A stretch of DNA of 64,000 nt from Deltaproteobacteria bacterium (GTDB lineage: Bacteria > Myxococcota_A > UBA9160 > UBA4427). The stretch covers positions 1 through 64,000 of the forward strand of contig JAJDAO010000088.1 in the NCBI GenBank assembly GCA_029261835.1, in the 5' to 3' direction. Position 1 is the stretch's first letter. Every line of letters starts with the position of its first letter. The translations under genes were made by a program, and so were the position numbers. The notes under the pieces were generated by a model. It saw only the letters and a list, made by a program, of their open reading frames with translations, was not told the origin of the DNA and ran no database searches. Shown piece after piece: positions 8,984 through 16,940 of this stretch.

Positions 8984-9753
8984 GCAATGCGACCGAAGTC
9001 ACCCGAGGCGAAGTCTGCGCCGTAGCCGTGGCGGAGGCCTTCCGGGGCGACGGCGAGATCCTGGCCAGCTTCTTCGGCACCGTACCGGCCGTGGGCGGAC
9101 GATTGGCGCGGCTCACCTTCGCGCCCGATCTGCTGATGACCGACGGTATCGCGACGGCGGTCGAGACGACGCCACCCGTCAGCGGCAAGCCGAGTGAGGA
9201 GCCGGTATTCGGCGCCTGGCTGCCCTTCCGCACCATCTTTGATGTCGTGTGGTCGGGCAAGAGACACGTGGTGATGGTCGCCAGTCAGATCGACTGCCAC
9301 GGCAATCACAACTTCGCCTGCATCGGCCCGTTCGAGAAGCCCAAGGCGCAGCTGCTGGGCATGCGCGGCGCGCCGGGCAATACCATCAACCACCGCACGA
9401 GCTACTGGATCCCGAACCACAGCGACAAGGTCTTCGTCGAGAAAGTCGACGTGGTCTCCGGCGTCGGCTACGACCGCGCCGCAGAGCTGGGTGAGCGCAC
9501 GGCCCGCTTCCACGATATCCGCCGGGTGGTATCCAACCTCGGCGTCTTCGACTTCGAGACGCCCGATCACAGCATGCGACTCATCTCCGTCCATCCGGGT
9601 GTGTCTGTCGAGGAGGTGGTCGAGAACACGGGCTTCAAGCTGGTGATCGATGGCGAAACTCCCGAGTCCCGCACGCCCAGCGACGAAGAGCTCCGCCTCA
9701 TTCGAGAGGTAATCGATCCCGAAGGATTCCTGAACAGAGAAGTGACGGGCTGA
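8980..9753 (+). CDS. ipdB: IpdB, beta subunit of the COCHEA-CoA ring-opening hydrolase
   Basis: Partner of IpdA in steroid C-ring hydrolysis; 257 residues, CoA-transferase family I fold. Characteristic stretches include LARLTFAPDLLMTDGIA, VVMVASQIDCHGNHNFACIG, MRGAPGNTINHRTSYW and VVSNLGVFDFETPDHSMRL, close in order and length to mycobacterial IpdB. The ATG overlaps the ipdA stop by four bases. The same frame is open upstream to 8836 inside ipdA, but the coupled ATG at 8980 is the natural start. Subunit stoichiometry and reaction are known from the family and not shown here. Confidence 0.92.
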   Translation: MSNATEVTRGEVCAVAVAEAFRGDGEILASFFGTVPAVGGRLARLTFAPDLLMTDGIATAVETTPPVSGKPSEEPVFGAWLPFRTIFDVVWSGKRHVVMVASQIDCHGNHNFACIGPFEKPKAQLLGMRGAPGNTINHRTSYWIPNHSDKVFVEKVDVVSGVGYDRAAELGERTARFHDIRRVVSNLGVFDFETPDHSMRLISVHPGVSVEEVVENTGFKLVIDGETPESRTPSDEELRLIREVIDPEGFLNREVTG

Positions 9754-9808
9754 CGTCCCGCCCCCGCGGCGAGACCGAGCCCTAGCCTGGATAAAGGTCC
9801 CCCCTTCC

Positions 9809-10864
9809 TTGCCCTCTGCACTCCACACGCGAATTTGCGACCTGCTCGGCATCCGCCATCCCATCATTCAGACGGGCATGGGCTGGGTCGCCACGCCGGA
9901 GATGACGGCCGCCGTCAGCAACGCGGGTGCGATCGGGTTTCTGGCCGCCGCCACCATCGCGCCCGATCGGGTCGAGCGCGAAATCGAGAAGGTCAAGGCG
10001 CTCACCGACGCGCCCTTCGGCGTCAACTTCCTGATGGATGCGCCGGGTGCCGACGTAATCAGCGACGCGATCGTGCGACAGGACGTGCGGGCGGCTGGCT
10101 ACAACCGCGCACCGAGCGGCGAGCTGATCAAGAAGCTCAAGGACGCCGGCGTGATCTGCGTTCCCACCTGTGGTGCGGTGCGCCACGCCGTCAAGGCGCA
10201 GAAGCTGGGCGCGGACATCATCATCGTGCAGGGCGGCGAGGGGGGCGGTCACACGGGCCCGGTCCCCACATCGCTCCTGGTGCCGGGCAGCGTCGATGCC
10301 GTGGAAGTGCCGATCGTGGCCGCCGGCGGCTACTACGACGGACGCGGTCTGGTGGCGGCACTGGCCTATGGCGCGGAGGGCATCGCCCTGGGGACGCGCT
10401 TTCTGATGAGCGCCGAGAGCCCCGTACCGACGACGACGACCGATCGCTATGCCAGAGCAACAGTCAACGACGTGATCGTGACGAACGAAGTGGACGGCCT
10501 GCCGCAGCGCGTGGTGCTGAACGAGCTCGTACATCGGCTCGAGTCGAGTGGCCCGCTGCGGCGGTTGCTATTCGCGCTGCGAAACGCCCTGGCGTATCGC
10601 CGGCTCAGCGGCGCCTCGCTGTCCGAGCTGATGGGCTCCGCCTTCGCGATGCAAAAGCACGAACGTCTCAGCCGCGCGCAGATGCTGATGGCCGCCAACG
10701 CCCCGATGCTGGCGAAGAAGGCCATGCAGGACGGTGATCCGGTCAACGGTTACCTGCCGAGCGGTAGCGTGGCAGGTGTACTCGATGATCGCCCGAGCTG
10801 CGCGGAAATCATCGAGCGCATCATCGACGAGGCCGAGCAGACGCTCGCAGCCCTCACGAGCTGA
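9809..10864 (+). CDS. ipdC: IpdC-like flavin-dependent reductase (nitronate monooxygenase family)
   Basis: A 351-residue TIM-barrel flavoprotein of the nitronate monooxygenase/2-nitropropane dioxygenase family. Motifs: PIIQTGMGWVATPEMTAAVSNAGAIGFLAA at the N-terminus (FMN-binding barrel start), IIIVQGGEGGGHTG (phosphate-binding loop) and IVAAGGYYDGRGLVAALAYGAEGIALGTRF (second phosphate-binding loop). In M. tuberculosis the same family member, IpdC (Rv3553), sits directly after ipdAB and acts in HIP catabolism, so position and fold both support the name. The exact CoA-ester redox step cannot be read from sequence. The probable start is TTG 9809; no better start is visible before the conserved barrel. 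ipdB ends 55 bases upstream. Confidence 0.85.
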   Translation: MPSALHTRICDLLGIRHPIIQTGMGWVATPEMTAAVSNAGAIGFLAAATIAPDRVEREIEKVKALTDAPFGVNFLMDAPGADVISDAIVRQDVRAAGYNRAPSGELIKKLKDAGVICVPTCGAVRHAVKAQKLGADIIIVQGGEGGGHTGPVPTSLLVPGSVDAVEVPIVAAGGYYDGRGLVAALAYGAEGIALGTRFLMSAESPVPTTTTDRYARATVNDVIVTNEVDGLPQRVVLNELVHRLESSGPLRRLLFALRNALAYRRLSGASLSELMGSAFAMQKHERLSRAQMLMAANAPMLAKKAMQDGDPVNGYLPSGSVAGVLDDRPSCAEIIERIIDEAEQTLAALTS

Positions 10865-10873
10865 GGAAGTAGC

Positions 10874-11632
10874 ATGGCAATCGATATTTCGGTGGAAGGC
10901 GGGATCGGCGAGGTCGTGATCAACAACCCGCCCGTCAACGCGCTGGACAGCGCCGGCTGGCGGGAGTTCGCCGATGGCGTCACGGCCCTCGGTCAGCGCG
11001 ACGATGTCCACTGCCTCGTGATCCGAGCCGAGGGGCGTGGCTTCCAGGCGGGTGTCGACATCCGGGAGTTGGCCGCCGATAGCACGAAGATCGTCGATGT
11101 GAACCGCGGCTGTTACGACACCTTCGCCGCCATCTACGATTGCCCGGTGCCGGTCATCTCCGCTGTGCACGGCTACTGCCTGGGTGGCGGTATCGGCATC
11201 TCGGGCGCCTCCGACATCGTCATCGCCTCACAGGACGCCAGCTTCTCACTACCCGAGATCGACCGCGGCGCGCTGGGCGCGGCCACGCACCTGATGCGCC
11301 TCTTCGGCATGCAGAAGACGCGACGCATGCTCTACACAGGCGAGGCCATCGACGCCCAAGAGGCCCTGCGGCTCGGCGGTGTCGAATCGGTGGTTCCACG
11401 CGAGAATCTGCGCCAAGAAGCCATGGCCTTGGCGGCGACGATCGCCGCCAAGAGCCCCAGAGCCCTGCGTCTGGCCAAGTGGTCGCTCAACGGGATCGAG
11501 CTGCTCGACGTCAAGAAGAGCTATCGCTTCGAGCAGGGTTTCACCCTCGAGCTCTATACCTCGCCCGACTCCCAGGAGGCACGCGATGCCTTCGTGGAGA
11601 AGCGCGAAGCGAAGTTCGACGACAAGTCCTGA
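10874..11632 (+). CDS. echA20: EchA20-like crotonase, steroid D-ring hydrolase
   Basis: A 252-residue enoyl-CoA hydratase/isomerase superfamily enzyme. In steroid-degrading bacteria EchA20 hydrolyses ring D of HIEC-CoA to give COCHEA-CoA, the substrate of IpdAB. The crotonase oxyanion-hole segments are visible: RGFQAGVDIREL (about residues 55-66) and GYCLGGGIGISGASDIVIAS (100-119). EIDRGALGAATHLMRLFG and the C-terminal helix ELYTSPDSQEARDAFVEKREAKF complete the fold. GAGGAAG precedes the ATG. It is sandwiched between ipdC and an acyl-CoA dehydrogenase with short gaps, consistent with one operon. The specific reaction is assigned by neighbourhood and resemblance. Confidence 0.85.
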   Translation: MAIDISVEGGIGEVVINNPPVNALDSAGWREFADGVTALGQRDDVHCLVIRAEGRGFQAGVDIRELAADSTKIVDVNRGCYDTFAAIYDCPVPVISAVHGYCLGGGIGISGASDIVIASQDASFSLPEIDRGALGAATHLMRLFGMQKTRRMLYTGEAIDAQEALRLGGVESVVPRENLRQEAMALAATIAAKSPRALRLAKWSLNGIELLDVKKSYRFEQGFTLELYTSPDSQEARDAFVEKREAKFDDKS

Positions 11633-11656
11633 GGACACGAATCGGGAAGAAGACAG

Positions 11657-12826
11657 ATGGATCTGACCTACACCCTGGAACAACAAGCCTTCCGCAAAGA
11701 AGCCCGAGCCTGGCTCGAGGCCAACGTACCGACCGAGCCGCTCCCGTCGTTCGATACAAAGGAGGGATTCGACGCCCATTGCGACTGGGAGAAGAAGCTC
11801 AACGAAGGTGGCTGGGCCATGGTGCCGTGGCCCGTCGAATACGGTGGCCGCGGCGCCGATCTGCTCGAGTGGCTGATCTTCGAGGAAGAGTACTACCGCG
11901 CTGGTGCGCCCGGTCGCGTCAACCAGAATGGCATCTTCCTGCTCGGACCCACCATCATGGAGTACGGCACGCCAGAGCAGAGAGCGCGCTTCCTGCCGAA
12001 GATGGCCTCTAGCGAAGAGGTCTGGGCGCAGGGCTGGTCGGAGCCCAACGCGGGCAGCGACATGGCCAATATCCAGGCCACCGCCATTCGCGAAGGCAAC
12101 GAGTACGTGATTAACGGCCAGAAGACCTGGGCCTCGCGCGGCGCCTATGCGCACTGGCTCTTCGGCATGTTCCGGACAGATCCCGACTCGAAGCGCCACC
12201 ACGGTCTCACCTTCATCCTGGCGCCCATGGACGCGCCGGGGGTCACGGTGCGCCCCATCGAGAAGATCAGCGGCAAGCCGGCGTTCGCGGAGGTCTTCTT
12301 CGACGACGCGCGCGTGCCGGCCGAGAACCGCCTCGGCGAAGAGGGCCAGGGCTGGAGCGTCGCGATGGCGACGGCCGGCTTCGAACGGGGCCTGATGCTG
12401 CGAAGCCCGGCCCGCTTCCAGAACACGGCCCGCAAGCTTGTCGATCTCTATCGGAAGACGCTGCAGAGCGGCGCAGCGATCGACCCCGCTCTGCGGGGCA
12501 GAGTCACGCAGTGCTGGATGGCGGCGGAGGCCTACACGCTCAACACCTATCAGACAGTGTCCAAGCTGCTGGCGGGTGGAAAGATCGGCGCCGAGGCGAG
12601 TCTCAACAAGATCTTCTGGTCCGAGCTCGATATCGAAATGCACGAGACAGCCCTGGCGCTGCTCGGCGAGCGTGCCGAGCTCAAGCCCGGATCACCCGCC
12701 GCGCAGGGCGTGGGCGATTGGCTCGACGGCTACATCTTCGCCCTGGCGGGGCCCATCTACGCCGGCACCAATGAGATTCAGCGCAACATCATCGCCGAGC
12801 GCATTCTCGGTCTTCCCAGAAAGTAG
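11657..12826 (+). CDS. fadE31: Acyl-CoA dehydrogenase, FadE31-like
   Basis: A 389-residue acyl-CoA dehydrogenase. Phrases such as WPVEYGGRGADLLEWLIFEEEYYRAGAPGR and WAQGWSEPNAGSDMANIQ resemble M. tuberculosis FadE31 of the HIP regulon. FAD-contact segments (NGQKTWASRGAYAHW, IYAGTNEIQRNIIAERILGLPR) are intact. The position that holds the base in medium-chain enzymes (YEGT) reads YAGT here, whereas FERG in helix G carries a glutamate as in isovaleryl-CoA dehydrogenase-type enzymes. The next gene is a second, shorter acyl-CoA dehydrogenase six bases after this stop. Steroid enzymes of this type often form alpha2beta2 heterotetramers, and this one would be the catalytic subunit. It probably acts on a CoA ester of a late ring-degradation intermediate. 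Confidence 0.85.
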   Translation: MDLTYTLEQQAFRKEARAWLEANVPTEPLPSFDTKEGFDAHCDWEKKLNEGGWAMVPWPVEYGGRGADLLEWLIFEEEYYRAGAPGRVNQNGIFLLGPTIMEYGTPEQRARFLPKMASSEEVWAQGWSEPNAGSDMANIQATAIREGNEYVINGQKTWASRGAYAHWLFGMFRTDPDSKRHHGLTFILAPMDAPGVTVRPIEKISGKPAFAEVFFDDARVPAENRLGEEGQGWSVAMATAGFERGLMLRSPARFQNTARKLVDLYRKTLQSGAAIDPALRGRVTQCWMAAEAYTLNTYQTVSKLLAGGKIGAEASLNKIFWSELDIEMHETALALLGERAELKPGSPAAQGVGDWLDGYIFALAGPIYAGTNEIQRNIIAERILGLPRK

Positions 12827-12832
12827 TCAGCC

Positions 12833-13903
12833 ATGGAATTCAACTTCAGCGAAGATCAAGAGCTACTGCAGCAGACCGTGCGCGACTTCCTCGAAGGCGA
12901 GTGCACGGCGGAACACGTGCGACAGCTCTGGAACACGGAGACGGGTCGCTCCGCCGAGTTCTGGGCCAAGCTGGCGGAGATCGGGGTACCCGCTCTGCTG
13001 GTGCCCGAGGAGGCGGGCGGACTCGGCATGGACGAACGCGATCTGGTGCTCGTGCTCGAGGAGACCGGCCGCGCGGCGCTGGCCGAGCCGGTCATCTCCA
13101 CGGCGGCCGTGGCGGCGCCGCTGCTGCGCGAGCTGGCACAGAGCGGCAAGCCGGGACTGGCCGAGAAATGGCTGGGGCGCATCGCCGAAGGAGCGGCCAT
13201 CGTCGCGGTGGGGCACGGGCAGAGCCCGTTCGTGAGTGATGCCCATGTCGCCGACCTGCTTCTGCTGGCTCACGCAGATGAGATTCACGCGGTGGAGCCG
13301 GGCTCCGTAGATCTCACCGCAGAGAAATCCAATGACGGCTCGCAGCGCATCTTCAGCGTGGACTGGACTCCCGTCGGCGAGACCCGCGTCGCGGAGGGAG
13401 AGCTCGGGCGAGAGCTGCAGGCGGCGAGCTTCGATCGCGGCGCACTCGCTTGCGCAGCCCAGCAACTCGGTGTGGGGCAGCGGCTCATCGAAATGGCCGT
13501 GCTCTACGCAAGTCAACGAACGCAGTTCGGCGTGGCGATCGGCACGTTCCAAGCCATCAAGCACCGGCTCGCGAACGCAAAGGTCAAGGTCGAGTACTCG
13601 AGATCCGTGGTCTACCGCGCTGCGAACTCGGTCGCTCTGCATCTGCCCACGCGTTCGGTGGATGTCTCGATGGCCAAGCTGACCGCCAGCGAGGCCGCCA
13701 CGTTTGCCGCCAAGGAAGCGCTGCAGGTCTATGGAGCTATCGGCTACACGTACGAAGAAGATCTTCACATCTGGATGAAGCGCGCCTGGTCGCTGGATCT
13801 CGCGTTCGGCACAGGCGCCTGGCACCGAGAGCGCGTAGCCGGTGCGGTAGTCGACTCCGCCTTGCCTGCGGAGAGCTTCGGCTACAGCGCACCGACGGCC
13901 TGA
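12833..13903 (+). CDS. Acyl-CoA dehydrogenase subunit paired with the FadE31-like enzyme
   Basis: A 356-residue acyl-CoA dehydrogenase-fold protein, shorter than the usual about 380. The N-terminal helical domain (MEFNFSEDQELLQQTVRDFLE), the middle region with little of the usual beta-domain signature, and the C-terminal domain (TQFGVAIGTFQAIKHRLA, YGAIGYTYEEDLHIWMKRAW) are present. At the helix-G position where the upstream enzyme has FERG this one has FDRG, so the base is changed to aspartate. Together with its tight spacing to the FadE31-like gene, this suggests a FadE32/FadE33-type partner in a heteromeric dehydrogenase. The pairing is inference. Confidence 0.8.
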   Translation: MEFNFSEDQELLQQTVRDFLEGECTAEHVRQLWNTETGRSAEFWAKLAEIGVPALLVPEEAGGLGMDERDLVLVLEETGRAALAEPVISTAAVAAPLLRELAQSGKPGLAEKWLGRIAEGAAIVAVGHGQSPFVSDAHVADLLLLAHADEIHAVEPGSVDLTAEKSNDGSQRIFSVDWTPVGETRVAEGELGRELQAASFDRGALACAAQQLGVGQRLIEMAVLYASQRTQFGVAIGTFQAIKHRLANAKVKVEYSRSVVYRAANSVALHLPTRSVDVSMAKLTASEAATFAAKEALQVYGAIGYTYEEDLHIWMKRAWSLDLAFGTGAWHRERVAGAVVDSALPAESFGYSAPTA

Positions 13904-13982
13904 GAACACGCGACCGGGTCATCTGAGAACGGAAAACACCACTGAGCGGGCGAGCAGAATCGAGCAGATGGAGGAATTCGAA

Positions 13983-14417
13983 ATGGGCGAAAAGAAACAA
14001 CTCCCGGCCATCGAAGGCTGGTTCACGACCGGGGCGAATCCGCACCTGCTGGGCACTCGATGCAAACAGTGTGGCACCTACTTCTTTCCCAAGCAGGAGC
14101 TCTTCTGCCGCAACCCGGACTGCCAGAGCTCGGAGTTCGACGAGGTCGAGCTCTCCCGCACGGGCAAGGTGTGGTCCTACACGGAGCACTTCTACCAACC
14201 GCCGGAGCCCTACATCTCACCCGACCCTTTTGAGCCTTACACCATCGCCGCGGTCGAGCTCGAGAAGGAGAAGATGGTAATACTGGGCCAGGTGGCGGAC
14301 GGCATCGCCCATTCTCAACTGCGGGCGGGCACCGATGTCGAGCTCGTGGTCGAGCGCATCTACGAAGACGACGAAGCGGAGTACACCGTCTGGAAGTGGA
14401 AGCCGGTCGCGGCCTAG
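13983..14417 (+). CDS. DUF35 zinc-ribbon/OB-fold acyl-CoA-binding protein
   Basis: A 144-residue DUF35 protein. A rubredoxin-like zinc ribbon has cysteines at residues 27, 30, 42 and 47 (RCKQCG then FCRNPDC). It is followed by an OB-fold (GKVWSYTEHFYQPPEP, PYTIAAVELEKEKMVILGQV). Such proteins partner thiolase-superfamily enzymes; in steroid side-chain degradation the DUF35 domain of ChsH2 binds the aldolase Ltp2. Here the next gene is exactly a lipid-transfer-type thiolase homologue. The start at 13983 has GGAGG eight bases upstream; an ATG at 13968 in frame lies before that signal. Confidence 0.88.
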   Translation: MGEKKQLPAIEGWFTTGANPHLLGTRCKQCGTYFFPKQELFCRNPDCQSSEFDEVELSRTGKVWSYTEHFYQPPEPYISPDPFEPYTIAAVELEKEKMVILGQVADGIAHSQLRAGTDVELVVERIYEDDEAEYTVWKWKPVAA

Positions 14418-14449
14418 GCCGAGCCGATTCCAAGATCAGGAGAAGAGTC

Positions 14450-15637
14450 ATGGCAAAGGAAGTCGCGATCCTCGGCGCCGGCATGCACCAGTGGGGCAAA
14501 TGGGGCAAGAACTTCGTCGAATATGGCATCAAGGCCTGCAACGATGCCCTGGCCGATGCCGGCGTCGAGTGGAAGGACATCCAGGTGATCGCCGGTGCCG
14601 AGACCGTGCGCAATGGCTACCCGGGCTACGTCGCGGGCGCCACATTCGCCGAGGCCCTCGGCTGGTCGGGTTCCCGTGTCTCGACTTCGTACGCGGCCTG
14701 CGCTTCTGGCGCACAGGCGCTCAACAATGCGCGGGCGATGATTCTGGCAGACATGGCCGACGTCATCCTCGTGGTCGGCGCCGACACCACGCCCAAGGGC
14801 TTCCTGGCACCGAGCGCGGGTGAGCGCTGGCATGATCCGGACTGGTTGCGCTTCCGTCTGATGGGCTGCACCAACCCGACCTATTTCGCACTCTACGCGC
14901 GGCGACGCATGGACGTCTACGGCGCCACCGAGGAGGACTTCGCCGCGGTCAAGGTCAAGAACGCCCGCCACGGTCTGGCGAACCCGTACGCGCGCTACCA
15001 CAAAGAGTTCAGCATGGAGCAGGTGCTGGAGTCGCCGATGGTGGCCGATCCGCTGCGACTCTTCGAAATCTGCGCCACCAGCGACGGTGCGGCTGCCGTC
15101 GTGATCTCCAGCCTGGAATACGCGCGCAAGCGAAAGATCGACCCGATCAAGATCGCGGCTGTCTCGACCGTGACGCCCATCTATCCGCAGACGACGATCG
15201 AGATGCCCAACTTCTCGACCGACTCAGCGGCGGTGGTGCCGGAGCCGGTTCGCGGCTTCAAGGACTCGATCGCCCACGAGGCCTACCGGGAAGCGGGGCT
15301 CGGGCCCGAGGATATGTCGTTGGCCGAGGTCTACGACCTGTCGTCGGCACTGGAGCTCGACTGGTACGAGAACATCGGTCTGTGTGGGCGCGGCGAGGCT
15401 GAGAAGCTGCTGCGAAGCGGCGACACGACGATCGGCGGCCGCATCCCGGTCAACACGAGCGGCGGTCTCGCCTGCTTCGGCGAAGCCGTGCCGGCCCAGG
15501 CGCTCGCACAGGTGTGCGAGCTGGTGTGGCAGCTGCGCGGGCAGGCCGGCAGCCGACAGGTGGAGGGTGCCAAGGCGGGAATCACGGCGAACCAAGGTCT
15601 CTTCGGACACGGATCGTCGGTTATCTGCACGAAGTAA
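14450..15637 (+). CDS. Lipid-transfer-type thiolase homologue (Ltp3/Ltp2-like), possible steroid aldolase or thiolase
   Basis: A 395-residue thiolase-superfamily protein like the Ltp (SCP-x) proteins of steroid degraders. The nucleophile-region cysteine is present at residue 84 (YAACASGAQAL), and the C-terminus has AGITANQGLFGHGSSVI. The usual catalytic histidine motif GHPVGATG is replaced: the segment reads VNTSGGLACFGEAVPAQALAQ, so the histidine is missing. That argues against ordinary beta-ketothiolysis and for a retro-aldol or other C-C cleavage, as in Ltp2. It is preceded by AGGAGAAG and follows the DUF35 gene by 32 bases, so the two probably form a complex. The substrate is not known. 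Confidence 0.82.
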   Translation: MAKEVAILGAGMHQWGKWGKNFVEYGIKACNDALADAGVEWKDIQVIAGAETVRNGYPGYVAGATFAEALGWSGSRVSTSYAACASGAQALNNARAMILADMADVILVVGADTTPKGFLAPSAGERWHDPDWLRFRLMGCTNPTYFALYARRRMDVYGATEEDFAAVKVKNARHGLANPYARYHKEFSMEQVLESPMVADPLRLFEICATSDGAAAVVISSLEYARKRKIDPIKIAAVSTVTPIYPQTTIEMPNFSTDSAAVVPEPVRGFKDSIAHEAYREAGLGPEDMSLAEVYDLSSALELDWYENIGLCGRGEAEKLLRSGDTTIGGRIPVNTSGGLACFGEAVPAQALAQVCELVWQLRGQAGSRQVEGAKAGITANQGLFGHGSSVICTK

Positions 15638-15681
15638 CGGCGGCAGTCCGAGCGGCTGTCCATAATCAAGGCAGGTCCACT

Positions 15682-15712
15682 CGCGTACGAGCCGGTTACC
15701 GGCCCGTACGCG
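15682..15712. other. Strong hairpin between the Ltp-like gene and fadA6
   Basis: In the 121-base gap, CGCGTACG (15682-15689) pairs perfectly with CGTACGCG (15705-15712), and an inner GCCGG/CCGGC stem closes a TTA loop, with one mismatched pair between. There is no following T-run, so it could be an attenuator or processing site inside the operon, or a palindromic protein-binding site in front of fadA6. Its core does not match the palindrome upstream of ipdA. Confidence 0.5.
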
Positions 15713-15758
15713 GGCGCTGTCGTCTCGCGACGGCGGCGCACGACAACGGAGAAAGAAC

Positions 15759-16907
15759 ATGGCCGAGGCGTACATCATCGATGCACTCAGGACTCCGACC
15801 GGGCGCAAGAAGGGGAGCCTCTCCGGTGTCCATTCCGCCGATCTGGGCGCAGGCGTCCTGACGGCGCTGATGAACCGCAATGACATCGATCCGGCCGCCG
15901 TCGAGGACGTCGTCTTCGGCTGTGTCGACACGATCGGCCCGCAGGCGGGCGACATCGCGCGCACTTGTTGGCTGGCGGCCGGACTTCCCGAGGAGGTTCC
16001 CGGCACGACCATCGACCGTCAGTGCGGTTCGTCCCAGCAGGCCGTGCACTTCGCGGCCCAAGCAGTGATGAGCGGCACCAGCGATGTCGTCGTCGCCGGT
16101 GGCGTGCAGAACATGAACCAGATTCCGATCTCGGCCTCCATGCTGGCCGGTCAGCCGTTCGGATTCGAGGACCCCTTCGCTGACTCCGAGGGTTGGCAGA
16201 AGCGCTACGGGAATCAGGAGGTCTCGCAGTTTCGTTCCGCCGAGATGATCGCGGAGAAGTGGGATATCAGCCGCCAGGACATGGAGGTCTTCGCGCTGGA
16301 GAGCAACGAGCGGGCCCTGCGCGCCATCGCCGAGGGGCGGTTCAAGCGAGAGATCGTGCCGGTCGGCGACTTCGACACGGATGAGCCCCCGCGCGAGAGC
16401 ACGCTCGCGAAGATGGCGACGCTGCGAACCCTGGTCGAGGGGGGGCGGCTGACCGCCGCCGTCTCGAGTCAGATCGCGGACGCCGCTGCCGCAGTGCTGG
16501 TCGTCTCGGAGGAGGCGGTGAAGCAACACGGTCTCAAGCCCCGGGCTCGCATCCACCATCTCTCTGTGCGCGGCGCCGACCCCATCTGGATGCTCACCGC
16601 CCCGATCCCCGCCACCGCCTACGCACTGCAGAAGGCGGGCATGAAGAAGGAGGACATCGACCTGGTCGAGATCAACGAGGCCTTCGCCTCGGTCGTGCTG
16701 GCCTGGCAGAAGGAGACCGGCTGGGATCTCGCCAAGGTCAATGTCAACGGCGGTGCGATTGCGCTGGGTCATCCCCTCGGCGCGACCGGCTGTCGCCTGA
16801 TGACCACCCTGCTCCACGAGCTCGAGCGCACGGGGGGCCGGTACGGCCTGCAGACCATGTGTGAGGGCGGAGGGCAGGCCAACGTCACCATCATCGAACG
16901 CCTGTAG
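15759..16907 (+). CDS. fadA6: FadA6-like acetyl-CoA acyltransferase (thiolase)
   Basis: A 382-residue thiolase that should release acetyl-CoA from a beta-keto CoA ester in the last steps of steroid C/D-ring degradation. Catalytic residues are all present: nucleophile Cys89 in DRQCGSSQQA, NEAFA, GGAIALGHPLGATG with the histidine, and CEGGGQANVT with the second cysteine. Long stretches (GGVQNMNQIPISASM, VEGGRLTAAVSSQIADAA, GGRYGLQTMCEGGG) closely resemble M. tuberculosis FadA6 (Rv3556c) of the HIP regulon. The ATG follows GGAGAAAG. Assignment to FadA6 rather than a general thiolase is strong by sequence feel and context. Confidence 0.9.
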   Translation: MAEAYIIDALRTPTGRKKGSLSGVHSADLGAGVLTALMNRNDIDPAAVEDVVFGCVDTIGPQAGDIARTCWLAAGLPEEVPGTTIDRQCGSSQQAVHFAAQAVMSGTSDVVVAGGVQNMNQIPISASMLAGQPFGFEDPFADSEGWQKRYGNQEVSQFRSAEMIAEKWDISRQDMEVFALESNERALRAIAEGRFKREIVPVGDFDTDEPPRESTLAKMATLRTLVEGGRLTAAVSSQIADAAAAVLVVSEEAVKQHGLKPRARIHHLSVRGADPIWMLTAPIPATAYALQKAGMKKEDIDLVEINEAFASVVLAWQKETGWDLAKVNVNGGAIALGHPLGATGCRLMTTLLHELERTGGRYGLQTMCEGGGQANVTIIERL

Positions 16908-16940
16908 CGAAAAACGCTCGAGCGAAGGGAGTCGAGAACC

